The notes: a model not told the origin generated them from the sequence alone. DNA of 64,000 bases from Desulfosporosinus sp. Sb-LF (GCF_004766055.1 NZ_SPQR01000001.1:434001-498000); one strand, 5' to 3'. Shown: positions 1 through 8,136, counted from the first letter of the stretch. A program made the numbers and translations.

Positions 1-11
1 CAATATCTTCG

Positions 12-42
12 ATCCCTTACTAATATTTGTGAGGGATTTTTC
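12..42 (+). terminator. Intrinsic terminator hairpin
   Basis: A 9-bp stem (ATCCCTTAC with GTGAGGGAT, one G-T pair) is followed by five T. It probably ends transcription from a gene to the left of the window. Confidence 0.7.
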
Positions 43-121
43 GTTTGTCACATAAAATGAAGGTTTGATCGAGAGGCTATCTCTTTTGATTGGGGGCATC
101 CCTTTATTGCAAAAGCGAAGG

Positions 122-158
122 AAGTCCCCTTAGTCACAATGACCAGGGGACTTTGCAT
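122..158 (+). terminator. Hairpin, probable terminator
   Basis: AAGTCCCCT pairs perfectly with AGGGGACTT, and GTCA/TGAC extends the helix inside the loop. The tail is TTTGCATATTTT, so it is T-rich but not a clean T run. It lies just upstream of the small toxin-like ORF at 247. Confidence 0.5.
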
Positions 159-246
159 ATTTTAAGTTTAAAATCCCAATAATACACGGAGGAAGTACCC
201 CTAAAACTAGATTGCTTAACGTATAGTCTATTAAGGAAGTGATTCC

Positions 247-369
247 ATGGTCTACTTTTTAGTATTAGGCTATATAGTATTGCTTACTTTGTTTTTAGCT
301 TTTAATCACGGAGCACACATAGCGACGATGAGGCATGACGAAATAAAGCCCCCAGTCGACAAAGACTAG
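247..369 (+). CDS. Small hydrophobic peptide, putative TxpA/holin-like type I toxin
   Basis: A 40-residue ORF has a good ribosome site (AAGGAAGTG) and an ATG start. Residues 2-19 form one hydrophobic segment (VYFLVLGYIVLLTLFLAF), followed by a hydrophilic charged tail ending PPVDKD. The last codons lie inside a stem-loop (347-374), so the terminator overlaps the coding 3' end. This compact layout (tiny membrane peptide, strong SD, C-terminus encoded in the terminator) is what is known for the TxpA/BsrG-type and 'putative holin-like' type I toxins of Firmicutes. I infer toxin function only from the layout; no antisense RNA can be proven here. It could also be a small regulatory membrane peptide. 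Confidence 0.45.
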   Translation: MVYFLVLGYIVLLTLFLAFNHGAHIATMRHDEIKPPVDKD

Positions 370-384
370 GGGCTAGAACTTCTT
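347..384 (+). terminator. Terminator overlapping the end of the small ORF
   Basis: AGCCCCCAGTC pairs with GACTAGGGGCT (one mismatch) around a 6-nt loop. The stop codon of the 40-residue ORF lies in the 3' arm. The following bases are only moderately T-rich. Confidence 0.55.
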
Positions 385-471
385 TCATTAACTTGCTTAA
401 ATTATTCCTAAAACCGTCAATCGATGGTCTTTTTTATGCCCGAAAGGAGGGGGATTGATGCTTGATGATTA

Positions 472-705
472 TTGCGAAATCAGCCTATGACCAGTGCCGA
501 AGATGTGCGGAATATGCTCGTTTTGTGTCAGGAACATCATACTGGAGGATCTAAGGATGGAGCGGCAAACGGCATTCATGAGATTACTTTTCCAGCGTGG
601 ATTGTGCAGAAATTAGCTAAACAGCGTGAAGATCCTGTGCCCCAAGATGGAGAGAGACCAGAGCAAGCGCAGGAGGAGTTGAAGGAGATTGATCCGCAAG
701 TCTAA
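472..705 (+). CDS. Hypothetical protein, 77 aa
   Basis: Soluble, strongly acidic C-terminal half rich in Glu, Gln and Pro. TTG at 472 or ATG at 487 can start it; a strong AGGAGGGGG lies at 445-453, about 20 nt before the TTG, so the start is uncertain. A competing 29-codon ORF (465-554) begins with an ATG better spaced from that site and shares the region in another frame, so a frameshift or overlapping start is possible. I recognise no family. It sits 62 bp before a small two-helix membrane protein and may be co-transcribed with it. Confidence 0.45.
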   Translation: MRNQPMTSAEDVRNMLVLCQEHHTGGSKDGAANGIHEITFPAWIVQKLAKQREDPVPQDGERPEQAQEELKEIDPQV

Positions 706-767
706 ATACTTTAATCCTTGAAGAAAATAAGTTAGAATTAATCTGACTTAAAGGGGGGCATAAGGTA

Positions 768-1142
768 TTGAGACGATTTAATGATTGGTTGGGAGATAAA
801 CTCTCATTTGGACTGTCAACGATGGCTGCCTTCTATATTGTTACGGCTTTTGTTTTAGTACCTCTTATTTGGCAACGTCCCGATGGCCTTATTAGCTGGG
901 TGCAATTTCTTATCCAGAGCCTGTTTCAAGGGGCGGCACTTCCAGTACTTGGTTATGTTTCTCGTAAGGCTGGAGAGAATCAGGAACGGGTACTAAATGA
1001 AACGCATGATACGGTTATGGAAGAGATTACTTTGATCAAAGAAGAGCTAGCCCTGGCCCGCGAAGAACGGGATGAGCTCAAAATGCTTTTAGCCGAGCTA
1101 CATGTGAAAATTCCAGATGTAATCAAACCATGTGATGTATAA
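768..1142 (+). CDS. Small membrane protein with C-terminal coiled coil
   Basis: 124 residues from a TTG start with AAGGGGGG about 10 nt upstream. Two hydrophobic helices (about residues 17-37 and 46-64) are followed by a charged Glu/Lys-rich helix (about 70-113) with heptad character. The layout resembles the low-affinity iron permease/DUF1003-type small membrane proteins, which also have two helices and a short helical tail, but the sequence is not close enough for me to assign it. A terminator directly follows. Confidence 0.6.
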   Translation: MRRFNDWLGDKLSFGLSTMAAFYIVTAFVLVPLIWQRPDGLISWVQFLIQSLFQGAALPVLGYVSRKAGENQERVLNETHDTVMEEITLIKEELALAREERDELKMLLAELHVKIPDVIKPCDV

Positions 1143-1175
1143 AAGAGTCACCCAAGCGGGCGGCTCTTTTCTTTT
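1141..1175 (+). terminator. Intrinsic terminator
   Basis: AAAAGAGTCACCC pairs with GGGCGGCTCTTTT (one G-T, one mismatch) and is followed by CTTTT. The group II intron remnant begins two bases later, matching the known habit of bacterial class C introns to insert just behind terminator stems. Confidence 0.75.
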
Positions 1176-1176
1176 G

Positions 1177-2130
1177 GTGCGCCATGCATGGCGATTAACT
1201 CGGTGGTGAAAGTCCACTATGGGGGCTTACAGTTGCCAACCATTAGCCAAGCGCAAGGGTGTCCACCGTGAGGTGGAATCTGAAGGAAGCGTGATGAGCA
1301 AAGTTCCGACCCGAGGAACACGAAGCGTATTAGGCATCTGAAGTGGGATGAGTCTGCCAAACAAGACAAAATCCAATAAACTGTACGGACACGAGGGTGT
1401 AGATGCGGCGGGTACATGGAATGAAAGTAATCGTCTTACCGTGGGAGGCCTCACGGACGGGTGGAAACAGAGTATGAAACCCGGTTGAAACAAGATTTAT
1501 CGTGAGGAGTCAGCAGAGGCCATAGTACAGAGATGTTCTAGACATCGACGGAAGGGCTGAACCAAAGGAGGTGTAGGTCAATGAAAGTTACTGAAAGTGA
1601 CAATTTAAAACACAGACAACTTCGACATGAAAACTATCTGCAAAGGGTATCTGCGGAACGGAAAGAGTATGCAGAAGTGTGGGCGTCACCTAAGATGACT
1701 AAAACCGACAGCACCAGCACGAACAAGCAGACAGAAGGATTGCTTGAGCAAATTCTTAGTCCTGAGAATCTGAACCAAGCCTATAAGCAGGTAAAGAGGA
1801 ATAAAGGTGCAGGTGGATGAACTTCTACCATTCCTGAAAGAACACAAGAATGAACTCGTACAATCCCTCTGGGATGGTAAATACCGTCCAAAACCCGTAC
1901 GGAGGGTGGAAATGCCCAAAGAAAACGGAAAGACCAGAAAGCTAGGGATACCAACTGTCGTGGGCAGGTTAATCCAACAAGCGATAACTCAAGTCCTATC
2001 TCCAATCTTCGAGAAGCAATTCTCAGACAACAGCTATGGCTTTAGACCGAAACGCAGTGCCCATGATGCACTGTGGAAATGCCAGAACCATATTACAGAA
2101 GGCTACAAGTATGTTGTAGACATGGACTTG
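1177..2130 (+). mobile_element. Group II intron, 3'-truncated remnant
   Basis: The 5' end reads GTGCGCC and is followed by about 400 bases of domain I-like, G-rich structured sequence without ORFs, then a maturase reading frame at 1581. Intron-like coding sequence stops abruptly after the conserved reverse transcriptase motif ending VVDMDL at 2130. I see no domain V (the AGC/bulge hairpin) before the next gene at 2391, so the 3' half is gone and the element cannot splice or move by itself. Its position immediately behind a terminator stem suits class C introns. Confidence 0.8.
1581..2130 (+). pseudogene. ltrA: Group II intron reverse transcriptase/maturase, broken
   Basis: The N-terminal part (1581-1820) ends ...KRNKGAGG then TGA; the reverse transcriptase continues in another frame from about 1807 (QVDELLPFLKEHKNE, then RKLGIPTVVGRLIQQA, YGFRPKRSAHDAL, VVDMDL). 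The usual family sequence across the break is GAGGVDGMQ, and the remaining DNA has a single GCAGGTGGAT where two copies would flank the missing bases, so a roughly 20-nt deletion between short direct repeats explains the frameshift. Beyond 2130 the YADD catalytic motif, domain X and endonuclease are missing. The product cannot be functional. Confidence 0.9.
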
Positions 2131-2390
2131 GTACAATGCTCTAAGATGGAAGGATACGTCACGAGAACAGACAACTCTTTGTCGCATTGTAAGTTTTCAC
2201 TCATATTTAGTCAATGGAATTTTCTACAAAAATACTTGGTTGGATGGAATTAAATACTTAGTACAGTCAAATTTGAAATATATTGGACCAATTACTTTAA
2301 TGCCTGCCACCCCCTTAAAACAACATGGGGGTACGTAAGATATAGTGTGTACGTACAACAATGGTTTTACAAAAAGGAGATTGAAAAAGT

Positions 2391-3476
2391 ATGAAAAAGG
2401 CTCAAACAATGAAAAAAAGAATGGCGGCTGCTGTTACCTTGGCTTTATTAACACTTCCACTCGGAAGTACTCTGGCTCTTGCTGATGCGGCTTCTTCCAC
2501 ATCAACTTCTGCCACAAGCACAACGACAACAACCACCAGCTCTGCTATAAATGGAACTACTGGTACAACTACTACGGTTGTTGATGCAAATGGCAATCCC
2601 GTCGCAGCGGAAAACTGGTTCACCGAATTAATCGGAAAAATCCAGCTCTTACTTACCTTTGACCCGGCCAAAAAGGCTTTAATTAATGAGAATCATGCCG
2701 TGGCAAAGCTAGCGGAAGCGAATCAACTCCTTCAAAAAGGAGATCAAAATGGTGCAGTAGACTGCTTTACCGAATACTCAAATAGAATCTCCCAGGCTCA
2801 GGATTTTGTCAATCAGATTAACGATCCAAACTCTGATGCGGCTAAAACTCTTGCCATAGCCCTGTCAAATGTTAATACCAACAATATCAGGGTGTTAGCT
2901 GGTTTATTAGATAAACTTCCCCCCCAAGCAGCTCAAAGATTGGCGCTGAATATTGTACGCTCTATGGAGAAAGCAGTAACGAAGCTTCATGAAGAAGGAG
3001 CAGTACCAACCGCATCCACAACCTCTACATCAGCAACATCCACCTCTACCTCCACCTCCACCACAACTCCTCCTACCACAGAAACAACCACAGCTCCGGC
3101 AACAGCACCTGATACAAAAGCTTTAGAAAAACAAGCCAAAATTGCTTTAAAAGAATTTAAGAAGTCCCTCAATAAATCCGTAGAACTTCACGTAGAGGAT
3201 CAAGATCAAGACGAACAAGATCAAGATAATAATGACCAAAACGAACATGCTGTTAATCAGACAGCCCAACCATCAACCCCTGCCGTTGCCCAGAGCCCTG
3301 CTCCCCAAGCACAGGCAGCTAACCAAAGCACTGCAAATCAAGGAACAGCGGTGTCCGGTACTTCCAGTACGGTTCGCCACTCGGAAAACAGCAAAAAGGG
3401 TTCGGTTCATGAAGGGGATTCCAAAGAGAAAAAAGGCGGTAAGGAAAACGGCAAAGAAAGTAATGAGGATGAGTAG
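2391..3476 (+). CDS. Secreted DUF5667-domain protein
   Basis: 361 residues. An N-terminal signal peptide (basic MKKAQTMKKR, hydrophobic core to about residue 30, ALA-DA cleavage-like site) is followed by a Ser/Thr-rich spacer, a helical region (about 75-200) that fits DUF5667 (TFDPAKKALINENHAVAKLAEANQ in parts), a second Thr/Ser/Pro-rich linker (about 205-240), and an acidic Asp/Gln-rich then Lys/Glu-rich tail. AAGGAG lies 11 nt before the first ATG; a second ATG at 2409 is possible. Family members are exported cell-surface proteins of unknown role in Firmicutes. A strong terminator follows. It directly follows the intron wreck, whose fusion point may have replaced its native upstream region. 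Confidence 0.8.
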   Translation: MKKAQTMKKRMAAAVTLALLTLPLGSTLALADAASSTSTSATSTTTTTTSSAINGTTGTTTTVVDANGNPVAAENWFTELIGKIQLLLTFDPAKKALINENHAVAKLAEANQLLQKGDQNGAVDCFTEYSNRISQAQDFVNQINDPNSDAAKTLAIALSNVNTNNIRVLAGLLDKLPPQAAQRLALNIVRSMEKAVTKLHEEGAVPTASTTSTSATSTSTSTSTTTPPTTETTTAPATAPDTKALEKQAKIALKEFKKSLNKSVELHVEDQDQDEQDQDNNDQNEHAVNQTAQPSTPAVAQSPAPQAQAANQSTANQGTAVSGTSSTVRHSENSKKGSVHEGDSKEKKGGKENGKESNEDE

Positions 3477-3531
3477 CCCTAAGTCGTTCCTCTAAAACTT
3501 CGCTATGAAGCAATGATATATAGATTGATAG

Positions 3532-3575
3532 ATAAAGAAACGAAGCGGCCCAATTGAGCCACTTCGTTTCTTTAT
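3532..3575 (+). terminator. Intrinsic terminator of the DUF5667 gene
   Basis: A perfect 14-bp stem (ATAAAGAAACGAAG with CTTCGTTTCTTTAT) has further GC pairing inside. The 3' arm itself supplies the T-rich tract, so it may work in both directions. Confidence 0.85.
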
Positions 3576-3738
3576 ACAGTCAGACTTAAATACCACGAAG
3601 CGGCACCACTGATGACGAAAATTCAGATTAGGATTGGCGGATCACAAATAAAATGGACAGGTATTATCTACGATGATCCCGATGTCTTTGACGCGTTAAG
3701 TATACAAAAAACTTACCCTTTATCTTTTTGCCTAAAAG

Positions 3739-4203
3739 TTGGAATTCGTAACATCTTTTGATTTACCCTTTGATAGGGTTGATAGTAAGTATATAAAAGC
3801 ATTGTGGCGTCTTTATGAGGGGTTCCTATATAGTCTTCTGTTATCATCTCATCCTTCACTGACTTCAGAAATTCACACCGATCGATTAAGCAGTGAAGAG
3901 CTTATACGGGCCTTCGAATTCTTAGATAAGCATGGAGACAGAATCTCACAACTAGGAGCAATTGAAGTCGGCCTGCGAATTATGCAATCGACACCCGAGG
4001 TCGAACAGATACTCATTCGTCTAATTAAGCAGCTATGTGACGATGATTTCAACGAAAAAGAAAACGGATTCAATCTTTTCTCGGCAATGTTCGTTCTTGT
4101 TGATGGAGAGTTGTCAAGGATCCGGCTGTTTACTAAAGAACCGCCTTTCTACAGAAGATTGGCGGCCTTGTCACAAGCAGAATTGATTTTTGACAAGTTG
4201 TGA
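3739..4203 (+). CDS. Hypothetical protein, 154 aa, possible fragment
   Basis: Helical, soluble, with acidic patches; no family recognised. The only start is TTG and there is no convincing ribosome site, which suggests that this is the 3' part of a longer gene. A 49-codon ORF in another frame (3612-3761, beginning MTKIQIRIGG) overlaps its start and looks like the beginning of a beta-rich domain; a frameshift joining the two is plausible but not proven. The stop overlaps the GTG start of the next gene (GTGA), so the two are translationally coupled. Confidence 0.5.
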   Translation: MEFVTSFDLPFDRVDSKYIKALWRLYEGFLYSLLLSSHPSLTSEIHTDRLSSEELIRAFEFLDKHGDRISQLGAIEVGLRIMQSTPEVEQILIRLIKQLCDDDFNEKENGFNLFSAMFVLVDGELSRIRLFTKEPPFYRRLAALSQAELIFDKL

Positions 4204-4988
4204 ACTCACCTGTTAACATACAATCATTTTGTGATTGGGCGTTTCGTGGCCGCGCACAACAGTACTATTTACAATCCCTAGCCGATATGCGTTTGGAGCC
4301 ATGCTGGAGTCCTGAATTTTCTGATGGTCCGCAATTAAAAGCAAATTTCTTGGGGCGTATATTGATTGCCTCTCATCATTATGAGCATAATATCAAATCT
4401 AGAGATTTATCTGAACTTTTTTCCGGGAATAGTTCTGAATGTCTGTATTCATTTTGTGAATTCCCATTTTCATATTACCCTGGACCCTTAGAAGGTAATC
4501 AGGATTATCCCAAAATACTACCTGTCGAAATCTCCCAAGCCATTGAAACACAACTCCGTGCAGAGGAGGTCACGGCAAAATCGTTTATCGCTCTTGTCAA
4601 CTCTGCACTGATATTTCGCGTTGGGGTTGATCAGGCGGAATTAGCAGCAAAAGCATTGAAACTCGGTAGTTACCGGCTTTCTAACGTAGAGAACCAGTCG
4701 CATCTTCTCGCAATATTAAATGGGCTGGCTACTGTTGCTGCGATTACTAGAAGTTACTCGCTTGCTGATGAATTGCGAATCCTTGTTCGTATATACAGGC
4801 GCGATCCACAATTTCCACTGTCTATAGAGGAGGCTACGAGGATTTGCCTGGTAGCTTCTTCAAGCCGTAAGGACCTGAAGGAGTGGAGAAATCTAGCTGG
4901 TGAATGGCTGACAGAACTAGCGTTTAGTGATTTGGAGGAGAGTGAAGGTGAAGTGTTTATTCCTACCTGCAGTGTATCTGTAAAATAG
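4200..4988 (+). CDS. Hypothetical protein, 262 aa
   Basis: GTG start overlapping the preceding stop. The sequence is soluble, with an aromatic-rich N-terminal half (WAFRGRAQQYYLQS, SFCEFPFSYYPGP) and an alpha-helical C-terminal half resembling repeat-type helical pairs. I recognise no catalytic motif. Coupling to the upstream ORF suggests a functional pair, or a single ancestral protein split in two. No terminator is visible downstream. Confidence 0.55.
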   Translation: MNSPVNIQSFCDWAFRGRAQQYYLQSLADMRLEPCWSPEFSDGPQLKANFLGRILIASHHYEHNIKSRDLSELFSGNSSECLYSFCEFPFSYYPGPLEGNQDYPKILPVEISQAIETQLRAEEVTAKSFIALVNSALIFRVGVDQAELAAKALKLGSYRLSNVENQSHLLAILNGLATVAAITRSYSLADELRILVRIYRRDPQFPLSIEEATRICLVASSSRKDLKEWRNLAGEWLTELAFSDLEESEGEVFIPTCSVSVK

Positions 4989-5330
4989 TTCCCGAAATGT
5001 GGATAAATTGCGGAAGAGCTGATGCTGCATTAATGGCATATAACGCACGAACTTGTTGATAATTATCGTGTATATACACCATCCAGAATTACGGATAGGA
5101 TGGTTAATGTGGATATCACGAATCGTGATGATTGGAAGAAATAATTTACTTCCTATGCAACGCGATGGTAAAGTTTGAAAAAGCTATTAAGAAACCGTTA
5201 AAAAAGGCAGCTTCTAATAAGTAGCTACTTTCATGGCATACAAAAGTAAGCTTGCATTATTCATATACTCATTAGGCTAATAATCAGAGGTTTCCAAATC
5301 CCAATCTGAAACATATCGTAGGAGGTACTT
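4989..5330 (+). other. Gap with no supported gene
   Basis: About 340 bases of mixed composition. I see only short meaningless frames, including a 19-codon lysine-rich one near 5165-5224, and an AGGAGG ribosome site at its right end for the DUF1653 gene. Confidence 0.5.
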
Positions 5331-5576
5331 ATGGAACCAAGAAAACCAGTGATCGGCGGCAAGTACTGCCATTTCAAGAACAAAATGTACCAACTGCTGG
5401 CGGTTGCCACTCACAGCGAAACTGCGGAAAAATATATTGTTTATCAGGCGCTGTATGACGATTTCAGGGTATATATCCGTCCCTACGACATGTTTTTGAG
5501 CGAAGTAGACCATGTGAAATATCCGGAAGTCAAGCAAAAATATCGTTTTGAGTTGATGCAGGAGCCGGATCGCTGA
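5331..5576 (+). CDS. DUF1653 domain protein
   Basis: 81 residues covering the whole DUF1653 fold: [18 protein letters not shown], then [15 protein letters not shown], then [11 protein letters not shown] match the family signature closely. The family has unknown function and is often a small stand-alone protein. The start is ATG with AGGAGG 8 nt upstream. The stop TGATG overlaps the start of the downstream hydrolase, so the two form a coupled pair. Confidence 0.9.
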   Translation: MEPRKPVIGGKYCHFKNKMYQLLAVATHSETAEKYIVYQALYDDFRVYIRPYDMFLSEVDHVKYPEVKQKYRFELMQEPDR

Positions 5577-6253
5577 TGATGAAATTCGAATTGGGTGAAA
5601 AATATTGCTGGGCAGAGCAGTTGGGATCATCGGATCAACCTTTACCACTGGTGATTTTGCTGTCTGGTGATGACAGCATGCAGCAACTGTCAGAAATCAG
5701 TGAAATGCTATTGCCCCGGATCGAAGCGGGGATGTGCCAGCCGTTTCTTATCACAGGATTCGGCCCCATCGATTGGAACCGGGACTTTTCACCATGGTAT
5801 CTGGAAGGCACGGGTGGCCGGATATTTGCCGGAAAAGCCGACGAAACGCTTGGCTTTATGAAAAATACTCTGATGCCATCGCTGCAGAGCCTTTTTTTCC
5901 TCAAAAGCGAAGTATATCTGGTGGGCTATTCTCTGGGGGGACTGACGGCTTTATATGTTCACTGCATGTTAGGTTTTACCGGTTGTGGCAGTTGTTCTGG
6001 GTCGCTATGGTATCCGGGATGGCTGGAATTTTTGCAGAAGCACCAGCCTTCCGGCAAAGTCTACCTGAGCTTAGGTGGCAAAGAAGAAAAGACCAAAGAT
6101 CCCTTAATGTGCGAAGTGGGCACAGCAACACAGAAGTCCAAAGAGATGATTGCAAAATCCGCCAAAGTGACCTATGTGAAAGAGCCCGGCGGGCATTTTC
6201 GAGAAATACCTCAGAGAATCGGCAGGGCCATTTTATGGCTGCTGAATCCATAA
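5576..6253 (+). CDS. Alpha/beta hydrolase (esterase-like)
   Basis: 225 residues. The nucleophile elbow is GYSLGG (about residues 118-123). The N-terminal strand PLPLVILLSGDD and a late His in PGGHFRE (about 206-209), probably the catalytic histidine, fit the fold. No signal peptide or membrane segment, so cytosolic. Related to the esterase D/putative esterase branch by general pattern only; the substrate is unknown. The ATGATG start overlaps the DUF1653 stop codon. Confidence 0.8.
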   Translation: MMKFELGEKYCWAEQLGSSDQPLPLVILLSGDDSMQQLSEISEMLLPRIEAGMCQPFLITGFGPIDWNRDFSPWYLEGTGGRIFAGKADETLGFMKNTLMPSLQSLFFLKSEVYLVGYSLGGLTALYVHCMLGFTGCGSCSGSLWYPGWLEFLQKHQPSGKVYLSLGGKEEKTKDPLMCEVGTATQKSKEMIAKSAKVTYVKEPGGHFREIPQRIGRAILWLLNP

Positions 6254-6490
6254 TGCCCAAAATATTTCAATAATTCCCCTATACTTTAGCCCAATCATTA
6301 TATCTACTTAACTTATGGGAAATTTAATGTGAGAATTTTTCTTGAGAATAAACTTTCCTCTTCCCGTTGAGTAGTCACTAAATTCCAACTCTACTAAGCA
6401 AGTAAAAAAATCATTACCTTCTTGTGCATGAGATCACATTTTATTCCTAATGAATTTAATATAATGGACTCAACAAGGAGAGTGATCCAA

Positions 6491-6583
6491 ATGAACAAGA
6501 TCGTTGACCTTTCAAAATCAGTTTATGAGATCTGTTCCAAAGACCCAGAGGTTATTAAAATCATGAAGGAAAAGGATTTTTGA
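6491..6583 (+). pseudogene. DUF1858-type N-terminal fragment
   Basis: A 30-codon ORF (MNKIVDLSKSVYEICSKDP, then EVIKIMKEKDF, stop) with an AAGGAG site matches the start of the small DUF1858-like proteins that are normally about 70 residues and sit next to DUF438/hemerythrin proteins. It stops halfway, just before hemerythrin remnants, so it appears truncated. Confidence 0.6.
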
Positions 6584-6587
6584 GGCC

Positions 6588-6866
6588 ATGGAATCCGTGG
6601 GGATTTCATAAGAAGGTGGGCCTATTGGGGTAATGCTCTATGAACATGATAAAGGATGAAGCTATATACAGCACTTATGTATGCGCATATTGAGAAAGAG
6701 AATAATATTCTTTATCCAATAGCAGAAATGCATCTTTCTGAACCAACAAAAAAAACTTACGCTGGATTTCGCAAGCGTTCAAACTCAGGAGACAGGTAAT
6801 GGTTTGTATGAAAAATATTTTACAATTATCCAACATTTAAGACCGGTTATCTCCTGGTTGGAATGA
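6588..6866 (+). pseudogene. Hemerythrin (HHE) domain protein, degraded
   Basis: Translation in pieces gives GGPIGVMLYEHDKG, stop, SYI, then after a frameshift MYAHIEKENNILYPIAEMHL, then after another shift LDFASVQTQETGNGLYEKYF. The HD and HxxxE motifs are those of a hemerythrin-like diiron domain as found in DUF438 proteins. At least two in-frame stops and two frameshifts make it dead. It lies between the DUF1858 fragment and an intact cupin gene, the usual neighbours of such loci. Confidence 0.75.
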
Positions 6867-6903
6867 AGGGTAAGCGTAATAATTTAGAGTGGAGGGTTCT
6901 TAT

Positions 6904-7245
6904 ATGACACAACATTTAATTAAGAATATTGATTTTTCCAAGGTATTAGAAATGGAATCATTGGTTCAATACACAGAAGGCCAAGTTGTGAGCAGAACTC
7001 TGGCTCAAAGCAAGACAGTAAGTATTACGTTGTTTGCTTTTACTGAAGGGGAAGAAATTAGCTCACATTCGTCCGGCGGTGATGCGATGGTCTATTTACT
7101 TGATGGAGAAGCGGAAATTACGATTGGGGAAGAAAAGTTCTCCATGAAAAAGGGAGAAACAATAGTCATGCCTGCTGGTATTCCTCATGCCTTATTGGCG
7201 GTTAAGAAATTTAAAATGCTTCTGGTTGTCGTATTTGCCTCATAG
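6904..7245 (+). CDS. Cupin-domain protein
   Basis: 113 residues. A single cupin_2 barrel: motif 1 around EEISSHSSGGDAMVYLLDGE and motif 2 PAGIPHALLAV; His and Glu metal-ligand positions are present. The ATG at 6904 is chosen because GGAGGG lies 7-12 nt upstream; the longer GTG form starting at 6889 would put that site inside the gene. Small cupins next to hemerythrin proteins are common in anaerobes and may sense or detoxify small molecules; the partner here is dead. A terminator follows at 7323. Confidence 0.85.
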   Translation: MTQHLIKNIDFSKVLEMESLVQYTEGQVVSRTLAQSKTVSITLFAFTEGEEISSHSSGGDAMVYLLDGEAEITIGEEKFSMKKGETIVMPAGIPHALLAVKKFKMLLVVVFAS

Positions 7246-7322
7246 GGCACCAACGTAGAAGATGACCTGAAACTATTCCTGGGCTAAGAGACAAGCTGTC
7301 TGGGATGTAAATTAACGAGCAG

Positions 7323-7365
7323 AAGGGTTAAGAGAGATTAAATAATACTCTTTTAACCCTTTTTA
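7323..7365 (+). terminator. Intrinsic terminator after the cupin gene
   Basis: AAGGGTTAA...GAG pairs with CTCTTTTAACCCTT and is followed by TTTTT. Confidence 0.8.
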
Positions 7366-7515
7366 GTAGCAGAAACGTGGTATATTGCAATAGTTAAACT
7401 GTCAAACGCCAGTATGATATAATCAACACAATAAATGGTAATATTCCAAAGATAAAAGAAGCAAAGATAGAATAAAAACAGTACTTAAAATAGTAAATTA
7501 GGGGGTTAATGGCGT

Positions 7516-7821
7516 TTGGAATTTATTCTTGAGGACAAAACAAGAACTATTATTGAAGAAAACGGTGGGAATTTAATTATCAAACAAGAACTCAGCTACA
7601 GTTGAAAGGGTTGGATTAGCAGACTCTGGTCAGAGGCTGGCAACAAAACTGAAAGCTCAAAGTTCTATGATGAGTATCAACATCAAGGAATAAAAATATA
7701 TATTGATAAAACCCTGAAGGTGTCGAATCAAATTCACATTGATTTAAATTCAGATCTTCCATTATTGGAACCATCCTTTACAATTAAAGGTGTGTCTTTT
7801 CAAAAAAAATTTCCTAATTAA
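7516..7821 (+). CDS. Candidate selenoprotein, CC/Se-motif-like family (in-frame TGA)
   Basis: One open frame of 101 codons is interrupted only by TGA at 7603-7605 (codon 30), in the context SYS-U-KGW, and ends with TAA. The start is TTG with GGGGG about 10 nt upstream; no other start exists in frame. The N-terminal part (EDKTRTIIEENGGNLIIKQ) and C-terminal part (GIKIYIDKTLKVSNQIHID) read as one small alpha/beta protein and fit the pattern of the 'CC/Se motif' (seleno)proteins, in which Cys-Cys or Cys-Sec follows the first beta strand. The protein has no cysteine. A SECIS-like hairpin begins 14 nt after the TGA. Sec insertion is an inference; a recent nonsense mutation is the alternative. A TATAAT box lies at 7418-7423. 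Confidence 0.6.
7603..7640 (+). promoter_or_regulatory. UGA plus bacterial SECIS-like hairpin
   Basis: After the TGA, CAG-A-CTCT (7620-7627) pairs with AGAG-G-CTG (7632-7639) around the apical loop GGTC, with one A-G mismatch in the stem. The loop begins 22 nt after the TGA and has G then GT at its tip, within the distance and loop rules known for bacterial SECIS elements; E. coli fdhF also has GGUC in its apical loop. No SelB binding has been tested. Confidence 0.5.
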
Positions 7822-8136
7822 CTGCCAAGGTAAACTTTTCTGCTTCTAGGCCTCTGCATGTTTTAGCGTTAGCGGTTTCAATTAAAGTTTATCATTATAT
7901 GCTCTTTCTAAGCTTTGTCTTCGGACAGAGCTTGTTTTGTAGTATAAACTGTGCCGGCTTAGCCGCATTATTGTCCGAGCTTGTACGCGCGCGGTGGATC
8001 TCCCTTCGCTTCCTCGGGCCGGTTTTTTTATGCTTATGAGTTTCCTGTTGGTTGATTTTTTCAACCGAAGTATCGGATGAATCCATTGTGCTCAAACTGT
8101 TTCCAGGACTATACTCTAAGTGTGAGGTGAGAAGTT
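7822..8136 (+). other. Gap upstream of the XRE gene, nothing firm
   Basis: About 315 bases. Two overlapping minus-strand frames of 60-66 codons lie here, but they are basic, low in conserved features and lack a good ribosome site, so I do not call them. GTGAGGTGAGAAG at the right end is the ribosome site of the XRE gene. Confidence 0.45.

Noticed and set aside
1217-1493. Overlapping minus-strand ORFs of 66 and 88 codons
   Set aside because: They lie in the structured 5' part of the group II intron, which explains the open frames; no ribosome site and no protein-like sequence.
3232-3495. Plus-strand 87-codon ORF
   Set aside because: A frame-shifted shadow of the low-complexity tail of the DUF5667 gene.
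5734-6273. 179-codon plus-strand ORF
   Set aside because: A shadow of the alpha/beta hydrolase gene in another frame; the hydrolase has GxSxG and a coupled start.
7882-8095. Two minus-strand ORFs before the XRE gene
   Set aside because: Basic, compositionally odd, no good ribosome site and mutually overlapping.
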